From: Pseudomonas solani | GTDB lineage: Bacteria > Pseudomonadota > Gammaproteobacteria > Pseudomonadales > Pseudomonadaceae | Direction: 5' to 3' | NCBI RefSeq assembly: GCF_026072635.1 | Contig: NZ_AP023081.1 | Location: 156,501-220,500, forward strand | Length of the DNA: 64,000 nucleotides | Program-made: the position numbers and the translations under genes | The notes under the pieces: generated by a model | The model's database searches: none | Seen by the model: only the letters and a program-made list of their open reading frames with translations | What the model was told of the DNA's origin: nothing | Part shown: in pieces, positions 46,684 to 54,174 of the stretch | How the letters are laid out: every line of letters starts with the position of its first letter | Position numbering within the stretch: position 1 is the stretch's first letter

Positions 46684-48552
46684 ATGGCCACCCCTGCCCA
46701 GGCGCCCGTACCGGCGCCGAACCACGATGCGATCGTCCGCGACTCGTGGAACCGCTGCCGCGACTTCGGCCTCACCCACCAGAGCCGACCGAGCTTCGGC
46801 GACGCCGCCGCGGGCGACGTCTCGGCACTGCTGGAGAGCCGGCACTTCCTCGTGCAGACCACCCACCAGGAGGTCCTGCCCTATTACGAGAACATTCTCG
46901 CCAACTCCAACTGCCTGATCATGCTCGCCGACAACCAGGGCCAGCTGCTGCAGTCCTGGGGCGACCGCCGCTTCGTCGAACCCTCCCAGGCCGCCGGCTT
47001 CGTCGCTGGCGCCCTGTGGCAGGAGCGCACCACCGGCACCAACGCCATCGGCACCGCGCTGGCCTGCGGCCAGGCCGTGCACATCCAGCGCGACGAGCAC
47101 TTCCTCAAGGCCAACCGCTTCATGACCGGCTCCGCCTCGCCGATCTTCGACGCCACCCGGCAGATGATCGGCGTGCTCGACGTCTCCAGCGACAGCTACC
47201 TGCCGCCCTCGCACACCCTGGGCATGGTCAAGATGATGAGCCAGTCGGTGGAGAACCGGCTGATCCTCGGGCGCTTCAAGGACGACTACTTCCAGCTCAG
47301 CTTCAACACCAGCCTGGACAACCTCGACAGCCAGTGGGCCGGGCTGCTGGTGTTCGACGAGGCCGGCCAGGTGGTTTCGGCCAACCGCCGCGCCGACTCG
47401 CTGCTGGGCATCGGCCTGTCGTGGATGAACATCGAAAGCCTGTTCGACCTGAGCCTGCCTCAGTTGCTTGCACAGCCCGACAACCTGCCCTTCCCGCTGC
47501 GGGCCGCCGGCCGCTACCGCTTCCATGGCCGCCTGCTGCGCCCGCGCAAGCCTCGCATCGAGGCCCGTGATTTCCGCCCCGCCCCCGCGACCCCGAGCGA
47601 AGCGCCGGCCGGCGAGCTGACCCTCGGCACCATCAGCCTGGGCGATGCCCGTGTCGACCGCGTGGTGCAGCAGGCGCAACGGCTGCTGGAAAAGGACATC
47701 CCCATCCTCATCCAGGGCGAGACCGGCGTCGGCAAGGAGGTGTTCGTCAAGGCCCTGCACCAGGCCAGCTCCCGCGCCGGCAAGGCGCTGGTGGCGGTGA
47801 ACTGCGCGGCCATTCCGGCCGAGCTGGTGGAGTCGGAGCTGTTCGGTTACGAAAAGGGCGCCTTCACCGGTGCCAACCAGAAGGGCAGCGTCGGCCTGAT
47901 CCGCAAGGCCGACAAGGGCACCCTGTTCCTCGACGAGATCGGCGACATGCCCCTCAACGTCCAGGCCCGGCTGCTGCGGGTACTGCAGGAGCGCAGCGTG
48001 CAGCCCCTCGGCGGCGGCGAACCCTACCCGGTGGATATCCGCCTGGTCTCGGCCACCAACCGCCCGCTGCGCCAGGATGTGGACGCCGGGCTGTTCCGCC
48101 AGGACCTCTACTACCGCGTCAGCGGCCTCAACCTCGAACTGCCGCCCCTACGCGAACGCAGCGACCGTGGCGAGCTGTTCCGCCGCCTCTGGGAGCAGCA
48201 CCGCGAGCCGCGCCAGTGGGCCGGCTTCAGCAACGATGTGCACGAACTCTTCATGGCCCACCCCTGGCCCGGCAACCTGCGCCAGGCCGGCAGCGTGATC
48301 CAGATCGCCCTGGCCATGGCGGAAGAACAGCCCATCCGCCGCGAGCACCTGCCGGACGACTTCTTCGCCGACCTGGAAGAAACCCCGCCGCCCAGCCACG
48401 GCACCACGCCAACCCAGCCGACGGACGCCAGCCTCGCCGCCCAGCTGCAGGCCTGCGGCGGCAACATCTCCGACCTTGCGCGCCGCCTCAACCTCAGCCG
48501 CAACACGCTGTACAAGCGCCTGCGCGAGCAGGGCCTGTACCCCGGCGGCTAG
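46684..48552 (+). CDS. Sigma54-dependent transcriptional activator, AcoR-like
   Basis: A 622-residue enhancer-binding protein. It has an N-terminal GAF-type sensor (about 60-210), a PAS-like segment (LVFDEAGQVVSANRRADSLLG, about 222-242) and an AAA+ domain. The AAA+ domain has Walker A GETGVGKE, the sigma54-contact loop GAFTGA and Walker B LFLDEIGD. A C-terminal Fis-type HTH follows (NISDLARRLNLSRNTLYKRL). It is divergent from the ABC transporter operon and is its likely activator. AcoR-type proteins sense small alcohols and ketones, fitting a polyol transporter; the true ligand is unknown. Confidence 0.88.
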   Translation: MATPAQAPVPAPNHDAIVRDSWNRCRDFGLTHQSRPSFGDAAAGDVSALLESRHFLVQTTHQEVLPYYENILANSNCLIMLADNQGQLLQSWGDRRFVEPSQAAGFVAGALWQERTTGTNAIGTALACGQAVHIQRDEHFLKANRFMTGSASPIFDATRQMIGVLDVSSDSYLPPSHTLGMVKMMSQSVENRLILGRFKDDYFQLSFNTSLDNLDSQWAGLLVFDEAGQVVSANRRADSLLGIGLSWMNIESLFDLSLPQLLAQPDNLPFPLRAAGRYRFHGRLLRPRKPRIEARDFRPAPATPSEAPAGELTLGTISLGDARVDRVVQQAQRLLEKDIPILIQGETGVGKEVFVKALHQASSRAGKALVAVNCAAIPAELVESELFGYEKGAFTGANQKGSVGLIRKADKGTLFLDEIGDMPLNVQARLLRVLQERSVQPLGGGEPYPVDIRLVSATNRPLRQDVDAGLFRQDLYYRVSGLNLELPPLRERSDRGELFRRLWEQHREPRQWAGFSNDVHELFMAHPWPGNLRQAGSVIQIALAMAEEQPIRREHLPDDFFADLEETPPPSHGTTPTQPTDASLAAQLQACGGNISDLARRLNLSRNTLYKRLREQGLYPGG

Positions 48553-48576
48553 CGCAAGCCGCCCAGCCTTGCTGCC

Positions 48577-49304
48577 TCAGGCGAAGCGCAGGGTCACGCG
48601 GCGGTTGTGACGGCTCTTCTTCTCGATCTTGTCGCACACCACCCGGCCGATCTCGCGGGTGTTGCGCACATGGGTGCCGCCACAGGGCTGGATGTCCACC
48701 CCGGGGATGTCCACCACCCGCACCAGGCCCTGCAGCACCGGCGGCGCCACCGCCTGGGTGCGGGTCATCTCCAGCACCGTGTTGTATTCGCTGGCCGGCA
48801 GCATATGGGTGCGCACATCCAGCGCCCCCTCGATCAGCTCGTTCAGCGCATGGGTCAGGTGCTCCTTGTCCAGGGTCGATTCCGGCAGGTCGAAATCCAG
48901 GCGGCCCTTGTCGGCCGCGATGCTGCAACCGGTGACGGGGGCATCGATGATCGAGCACAGCAGGTGCAGGCAGGTGTGCATCTTCATGTGCTGGAAGCGC
49001 CGCTCCCAATCCAGGCAGCCCTGCAGTTCGAGGCCTGCGGTGACGGGCACGGCGCCCTCCTCCAACTGGTGCCAGATCATCGAGCGCAGCAGCGGGTCGC
49101 GCTGGGTGCCGACCACCGCCACCACCGAACCATCCGGCAACAGCAGGTGGCCCTGGTCCCCGGCTGGCCGCCGCCGGTGGGGTAGAACAGCGTCTGGTCC
49201 AGCGCCACGCCCTGGTCACTCACCGCGAGCACGCGGGCCGTGAAGGTGCGCTGGTAGGGGGCTTCGTCGAACAGGGCGCGGGTGTGCATGGCGAATACGG
49301 ACAT
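48577..49304 (-). pseudogene. AlaX-type alanyl-tRNA editing protein, frameshifted
   Basis: The gene starts at 49304 (MSVFAMHTRALFDEAPYQRTF), leaves frame after FYPTGGGQPG and continues in another frame to 48577. Adding one G to the four-G run at 49158-49161 restores a 242-residue protein. The zinc motifs of the editing domain are intact downstream: HTCLH (HxxxH) and CGGTH (CxxxH). AlaX proteins hydrolyse Ser- or Gly-tRNA(Ala). It is the last gene of the sulfur operon and starts one base from the acetyltransferase stop. It may be a real mutation or a sequencing error. Confidence 0.8.
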
Positions 49305-49305
49305 T

Positions 49306-50292
49306 TCAGCCTCCGATGCTCAGGAAATAGGGTTGCAGTTGCGAGCGCACGAGTGCGCTGAGGCCAGGTGGGTCGAGCAGGGTGATGTCGTGGTCGGGGC
49401 CGATGATCCGCAGGTGCAGCGGGTAACGGGGCGCCGGCAGGGCCAGGCCGATGCTGCGCAGCCGGTACTGGCGGTGGTTGCGCTCGTGCACCGTGCATTC
49501 CAGGGCCATGCAGCCGAAGCGCCGGTGCTCGGCGTCCAGCACCAGCACCTCGCCGCTTTCCGGCAGCTCGCCCACCAGGTGCACCCGCTCGTTGAGGGCG
49601 AAGGCCCCCAGGTAGCCGCAGTTGGACGACATCGACGCGCGCTGCATCTGCAGTTGGTTGACGATGCTGACCTTGGTGTTGGCCGGCACGTCGCGGGTGA
49701 TCACGCAGGCCGGGCTGATGAATACGTTGTCGCCGATGCTGATGGGCCCGAGGATACGCGCCCCCGCGCCTACCTCCACGTGATTGCCCAGGCGCGGGTG
49801 GCGCTTGCCGCCCGGGTTGTCGGCGATGCCCGAAGCGCCGAGGGTGACGCCACTGAGCAGGTAGCAGTCGTCGCCGATCTCGCAGGTCTGGCCGATCACG
49901 GTGCCGAAGCCATGGTCGAGCACGAAACGCTTGCCGATGCGCGCCGCCGGGTGGATCTCGGCGCCGGACAGCAACTTGCCGGTGCTGGCCAGCTTGTGCG
50001 CCATGGCCTCGTGCCCGTCCACCACACCGTGGGTCCAGACCTGGTGCGCCAGGCGATGGAACAGCACCGCCTTGAAGGAGGCATAGGAGCCGAGCACCAG
50101 GTCGATGCGCCCGGCCGTGGCGGGGTCGCGCTGGGCATAGGCCTGAAGGTCGTCTGCCACCTGCTGCACGGCCACGTCCATGATGCCGTCCAGGTGGGGC
50201 ATGAGCTGGTCCAGCTCGTTCGGCTTGAGTGCATGCACCAGTTGATCGAGCAGCTCGTCATAGAGCCGCAACCTGTCGAGATATCCCCACAT
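49306..50292 (-). CDS. Serine O-acetyltransferase with C-terminal extension
   Basis: A 328-residue CysE/EpsC-type enzyme making O-acetylserine from serine and acetyl-CoA. The hexapeptide-repeat region includes GAEIHPAARIGKRFVLDHG, GDDCYLLSGVTLG and GGKRHPRLGNHVEVGAGA, with the catalytic His residues. After the helix domain (about 217 residues) there is an extension of about 110 residues with no motif I recognise. The start ATG at 50292 has GGAGGG upstream. It lies 22 bases after the cysteine-synthase-like gene. Confidence 0.87.
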   Translation of the reverse strand: MWGYLDRLRLYDELLDQLVHALKPNELDQLMPHLDGIMDVAVQQVADDLQAYAQRDPATAGRIDLVLGSYASFKAVLFHRLAHQVWTHGVVDGHEAMAHKLASTGKLLSGAEIHPAARIGKRFVLDHGFGTVIGQTCEIGDDCYLLSGVTLGASGIADNPGGKRHPRLGNHVEVGAGARILGPISIGDNVFISPACVITRDVPANTKVSIVNQLQMQRASMSSNCGYLGAFALNERVHLVGELPESGEVLVLDAEHRRFGCMALECTVHERNHRQYRLRSIGLALPAPRYPLHLRIIGPDHDITLLDPPGLSALVRSQLQPYFLSIGG

Positions 50293-50314
50293 CCTGTCGC
50301 CCTCCCCAGGCTCG

Positions 50315-51229
50315 TTATTCGAAATGCGGCAGGTAGCCGTCCACACCGTCGTAGATCAGGGTCAGTACCCGGCTGCCGCGCGGCAGCTCGCCGGCCAGGC
50401 TGGCGATGGCCACCAGATTGGCGGCCGAGGACAGCCCCAGGCTCACCGCGTCGCTACGCATGGTGCGGCGCACACGCTCCAGGCAATCCGCCTTGGCTAC
50501 CTTGAGCATGCCGTCGAGCACCCCGAGGTTGAGGATGCTCGGCACCAGGCCGATGGACAGGCCCTGGATCTCGTGCGGCGCGTGGCGGTCGGCGAGCAGG
50601 TCGCACTGCTCCGGTTCGACGCCGAACACCCGCAGCGAAGGCCAGCGCGCCTTGAGCGTCTCGCCCAGCCCGGTGATGTGGCCGCCGGTGCCGATGCCCG
50701 CCACCAGGCAATCGAGGGGGCGATCGGCGAAGTCGCGGAGGATCTCCTGCGCGGTGCTGCGTCTGTGGGTTTCCGGGTTGGCGGCATTGCGTTGCTGGTT
50801 GAGCATCACGTAGCCGGGGTTCTCCAGTTGCAGCTCCATGGCTTTCTCGCCATGGGAGTTGTTGCCAAGGCGGCTGTCGGAGAGCACCACCTCGGCACCG
50901 TAGAGGCGCAGCACCTTCTGTTTCTCGGGGCTGTAGTTGTCGGGGATCACCAGGACCACGCGGTAGCCGAGGATGTTGCCGGCGATGGCCAGGCCGATGC
51001 CGGTGTTGCCACCACTGGGTTCGATGATGGTCTGCCCGCTGCCGGGCACGAGGATGCCCCGGGCCTCGGCGTCGCGGACCATGCCCAGGGCGATGCGTGC
51101 CTTGTGGCTGCCACCGGGGTTGAGCGACTCCAGCTTGGCGTACACCTCCAGCCCGGTCTCGGCGCTGAAGGCGGCCAGGCGCACCACGGGCGTCTCGCCA
51201 ATGGCCTGGAGCAGGGATTCGTGGATCAT
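50315..51229 (-). CDS. PLP-dependent cysteine synthase-like enzyme
   Basis: A 304-residue fold-type II PLP enzyme of the CysK/CysM/CBS group. The PLP lysine is in NPGGSHKAR (near residue 43), where CysK usually has SVKDR. The substrate loop reads EPSGGNTGIGLA instead of EPTSGNTG. The phosphate-binding loop GTGGHITGLGE is normal. These changes suggest a substrate other than plain O-acetylserine plus sulfide, for example a protein thiocarboxylate as sulfur donor. The neighbouring genes support this, but it is inference. The start ATG has GGAGG upstream. Confidence 0.87.
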   Translation of the reverse strand: MIHESLLQAIGETPVVRLAAFSAETGLEVYAKLESLNPGGSHKARIALGMVRDAEARGILVPGSGQTIIEPSGGNTGIGLAIAGNILGYRVVLVIPDNYSPEKQKVLRLYGAEVVLSDSRLGNNSHGEKAMELQLENPGYVMLNQQRNAANPETHRRSTAQEILRDFADRPLDCLVAGIGTGGHITGLGETLKARWPSLRVFGVEPEQCDLLADRHAPHEIQGLSIGLVPSILNLGVLDGMLKVAKADCLERVRRTMRSDAVSLGLSSAANLVAIASLAGELPRGSRVLTLIYDGVDGYLPHFE

Positions 51230-51240
51230 CGCGCGCCTCC

Positions 51241-52656
51241 TCAGTACAGCGGCATGTCGGTGTCGACATCCCGCGCCCAGGCCTTGATGCCGCCCTGCAG
51301 CACCTGGATCTGGGTGAAGCCCGCTGCCAGCAGCAGCAGCGCCGCGCGTTCGGCACGGGTGCCGCCGTAGCAGACGATGCACAGCGGGCGCTGGCGATCC
51401 AGCTCGTCGAGGCGAGCGTCCAGCTCGCCCAGCGGCAGGTTGAGGCTGCCGGGCAGGCGGCACACCTCCAGCTCGTTGGTTTCGCGCACGTCCAGCAGTT
51501 GCAGATCGGTGCCACAGGCCAGGAGCTGCTGCAGCTCCAGCGCGGTGATGCGGAAATCCGCCGGTAGCGTGCTGGCAGGCGGGATGCTGGAAGAACAGGC
51601 CGAAACCTCCTCTTCCAGCGGCTGCATGCAGGTGCGGCCGGGCGAGCAGGACGGGCAGTTGGCGCGGCGCTTGAAGCGCACTTCGTTGAACTTCATCGCC
51701 AGGGCGTCGAAGCGCATCAGCCGGCCCACCAGGGGCTCGCCGATGCCGAGGACCAGCTTCACCGCCTCGGTGGCCTGGAGCAGCCCGACCACGCCGGGCA
51801 GCACGCCGATCACCCCGCCGGCGCTGCAGTTGGGTGCCAGCTCCGCCGGCGGGCTCTTGGGAAACAGGCAGCGGTAGCAGGGGCCGTCCTGATGGTTGAA
51901 CACGCTGATCTGCCCGTCGAAGCGGTGCAGCGCGCCGTAAACCAGCGGCCGGCCCAGCAGCACACAGGCATCGTTGACCAGGTAGCGGGTGGCGAAGTTG
52001 TCGGTACCGTCCACCACCAGGTCGTAGTCGCCCACCAGCTTCAGGGCGTTATCCGGAGTCAGGGCGCAGTCGTGGGCATCGATGTGGATGTCCGGGTTGA
52101 GGTCCAGCAGGCGACGGCGCGCCGACTCGACCTTGGGCAGGCCCAGGGTGCTGGTGCCATGCACCACCTGGCGCTGCAGGTTGCTGGCCTCGACGCGGTC
52201 GAAATCCACCAGGCCCAGGGTGCCGATGCCGGCGGCGGCGAGGTACAGGCTCACCGGAGAACCCAGGCCGCCGGTGCCGATGATCAGCACCCGCGCCTTC
52301 TTCAGGCGCAACTGGCCCTGGCGGCCGACGTCCGGCAGGGTGATGTGGCGCACGTAGCGGCGCACCTCGTCGTTGCTCAGCTCATCGCTGTCCAGGCCCC
52401 CGGAGGTGGCGAGCATGATGTCCAGCTCGGCGCCTGCCTCCAGGCTGCTGTCGCCGTCCACAAGCTCGCCGTTGGCGCTGAGCAGGAAGTGCTCCTTGAA
52501 CTGGTCGTTTCCATAGAACAGGTGGTCACGCAGCCCCGCGTGGCGGCTGCAGATATCCTCGACCAGCTCGCGCACCGTGGTGCCCTGCCCTTGCAGGCGG
52601 GCCTCCGGCAATTTGGCGACACGTGCCAGTACATCCGGGAAGATCACCGTATTCAT
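51241..52656 (-). CDS. Ubiquitin-like / E1 / rhodanese triple-fusion sulfur-transfer protein
   Basis: A 471-residue protein with three parts. Residues 1-87 form a ThiS/MoaD-like ubiquitin fold ending in ATSGG. Residues about 92-345 are a ThiF/MoeB-type E1 with ATP motif GTGGLGSP, zinc cysteines CYRC and CPSC, and Cys in PNCSAGGV. Residues about 365-471 are a rhodanese with active-site loop CYGGTR (Cys429). It should load sulfur from the rhodanese persulfide onto the carrier's C-terminal Gly as thiocarboxylate. The carrier's GG lies inside the chain, so cleavage after Gly87 would be needed. The start ATG at 52656 has AAGGAG; a TTG six bases earlier is rejected. Confidence 0.9.
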   Translation of the reverse strand: MNTVIFPDVLARVAKLPEARLQGQGTTVRELVEDICSRHAGLRDHLFYGNDQFKEHFLLSANGELVDGDSSLEAGAELDIMLATSGGLDSDELSNDEVRRYVRHITLPDVGRQGQLRLKKARVLIIGTGGLGSPVSLYLAAAGIGTLGLVDFDRVEASNLQRQVVHGTSTLGLPKVESARRRLLDLNPDIHIDAHDCALTPDNALKLVGDYDLVVDGTDNFATRYLVNDACVLLGRPLVYGALHRFDGQISVFNHQDGPCYRCLFPKSPPAELAPNCSAGGVIGVLPGVVGLLQATEAVKLVLGIGEPLVGRLMRFDALAMKFNEVRFKRRANCPSCSPGRTCMQPLEEEVSACSSSIPPASTLPADFRITALELQQLLACGTDLQLLDVRETNELEVCRLPGSLNLPLGELDARLDELDRQRPLCIVCYGGTRAERAALLLLAAGFTQIQVLQGGIKAWARDVDTDMPLY

Positions 52657-52680
52657 AGCCAACTCCTTTTATGCAGGTCG

Positions 52681-53124
52681 TTATGGGGTGCCGGGGTATT
52701 CCCGGCTGCAGACAAAGGATTCTCCGCTCCACTCGAACAGCTTCGCGCCGTGGGCCCGGCCGGCCCGCACATCCACCACCAGGTGGGCGACGGGGTGGAT
52801 CGGCTCGCCCATGAACAGCGCCTTGTCCTCGTCTTCGCGGCTGAAGTAGGCGCCGACGTCGGGGTGCGAGTGGTAGATGACCCGCACCGGGTTGTCGCCG
52901 CGCAGGCTGCGGTTGAGCAGCAGGGTGTCGGCCACCGCGAAGGTGAAGCCGGTGCTGGCGTCACGCCGGAACACCTCGGGGCTGCGCTGGTTGAGCAGGT
53001 TCTGGATGTTGCTGCCCAGGTGCACCTCGCCATCGGCGAAGACGAAGCCGCAGCACTCCTCGGGGTAGGTCTCGCAGGCGTGGCGGTAGATCGGCTGCAG
53101 GGTGTCGCGATCGATCACGTCCAT
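52681..53124 (-). CDS. JAMM/MPN+ metalloprotease (Mov34 family)
   Basis: A 147-residue zinc protease with a complete JAMM motif, HSHPDVGAYFSRED (HxHx7SxxD), and the upstream Glu in PEECCGF. In mycobacteria the homologue Mec+ releases cysteine from the CysO-cysteine adduct. In PDTC and thioquinolobactin clusters of Pseudomonas it processes the sulfur-carrier tail. Here it could do either: cut the internal GG of the fusion protein, or free the product. It lies 24 bases upstream of the fusion gene in the same operon. Confidence 0.9.
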   Translation of the reverse strand: MDVIDRDTLQPIYRHACETYPEECCGFVFADGEVHLGSNIQNLLNQRSPEVFRRDASTGFTFAVADTLLLNRSLRGDNPVRVIYHSHPDVGAYFSREDEDKALFMGEPIHPVAHLVVDVRAGRAHGAKLFEWSGESFVCSREYPGTP

Positions 53125-53137
53125 GTGGTCCTCGTTG

Positions 53138-54082
53138 TCAGGGCTTGCGCGTCAGGAGTTTTTCCACGGGCAGCTTGGTGATGGCGAAACCGGCGAGCAG
53201 GATCGCCGAGTACAGCGCCAGGTCGCGGGAGATGGCCTGCCCCTCGTACCAGGAGCCGATGACCACGGCGAACACCGGGAAGATGATGAAGACGAAGGAG
53301 AGGATCACCGGGCTCAGGCGCTTGAGCAGGAAGAAGTAGACGATGAAGCCGCCCACCGACGCGCACAGGCCCAGGTAGGTGAGCGCCAGCCAGGAGCGCG
53401 AGGTGACCTGGCTGAAGTCCGGCTGTTCCACCACCAGGCCGGCGAGGAACAGCATCGCCCCGGCCAGGCCGATGGGCAGCGTGTTGTAGGTGATGACGCT
53501 GATGCCCTCGCCCTTCTGCTTGGTGATCACGTAGCACAGCGCATGCATCACTGCGGCGGCGAGGATCGCCAGCACGCCGAGGAATTCGGCGTGGTCCAGG
53601 CGCAGGCCCTGGCTGCGCAGGATCATGAACAGGCTGCCGAAGCCGATGCCGATGCCCACCACCTGGGACAGGTAGATGCGCTCGCGCAGGAACAGCGACG
53701 AGAAGATCAGGATGAACACCGGCATGCAGCTGAACAGCAGTGCGGTGAGCCCCGAGGAGACATGCATCTCGCCGTAATTGAGCAGGTAGTAGGGAATGCT
53801 GAAGTAGCTCAGGGTGACGAAGGCGAAGAAGCCCAGGCGCTCGCGGGGGAACAGGATCGAGTCGCCACGGACCAGGGCGAAGCAGATGAACAGCGGGAAG
53901 GCGATGAGGAAGCGCAGGCCCGAGGAAGTCAGGGGCGGCACGCTCTCCACGGCGATCTTGATGCCCAGCCAGGTGGTGCCCCAGCTCAGGCACACCACGA
54001 GAAACAGCAGGCTGGTGATGAATCCGGCCAACCAGTGCTTTTGCGATTTTCCGGTGTTTTCAATTACGGCGGACATTGGCAT
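53138..54082 (-). CDS. EamA/DMT family transporter
   Basis: A 314-residue inner-membrane protein with ten helices in two EamA repeats (first repeat starts near LSWGTTWLGIKIAVES, second near LGVLAILAAAVMHALCY). Members such as RhtA and YdeD (EamA) export threonine, cysteine or O-acetylserine. As first gene of the sulfur operon it is the probable exporter of the pathway product or of excess O-acetylserine. The ATG at 54082 is preferred, with AAGGA upstream; a second ATG lies six bases further. Confidence 0.85.
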   Translation of the reverse strand: MPMSAVIENTGKSQKHWLAGFITSLLFLVVCLSWGTTWLGIKIAVESVPPLTSSGLRFLIAFPLFICFALVRGDSILFPRERLGFFAFVTLSYFSIPYYLLNYGEMHVSSGLTALLFSCMPVFILIFSSLFLRERIYLSQVVGIGIGFGSLFMILRSQGLRLDHAEFLGVLAILAAAVMHALCYVITKQKGEGISVITYNTLPIGLAGAMLFLAGLVVEQPDFSQVTSRSWLALTYLGLCASVGGFIVYFFLLKRLSPVILSFVFIIFPVFAVVIGSWYEGQAISRDLALYSAILLAGFAITKLPVEKLLTRKP

Positions 54083-54129
54083 GATGGCAATTCATCCTTG
54101 CTGCTAAATTGACCTCTAAAACCTGGGTA

Positions 54130-54157
54130 TCAATCACTGATTGACACAGCTCAATCA
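54130..54157. promoter_or_regulatory. Operator-like repeats between the EamA and MocR genes
   Basis: A perfect inverted repeat TCAATCA-C-TGATTGA (54130-54144) is followed by a direct copy TCAATCA (54151-54157). It lies in the 92-base divergent spacer and overlaps TTGACA (54141-54146). It is a good candidate binding site for the adjacent MocR-type regulator. Confidence 0.6.
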
Positions 54158-54174
54158 GGCTATTAGGACGAAAA

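Noticed and set aside
54141..54166. TTGACA/TATTAG as the MocR gene promoter
   Set aside because: The boxes are only 14 bases apart, too short for a normal sigma70 promoter. TTGACA is also part of the inverted repeat.
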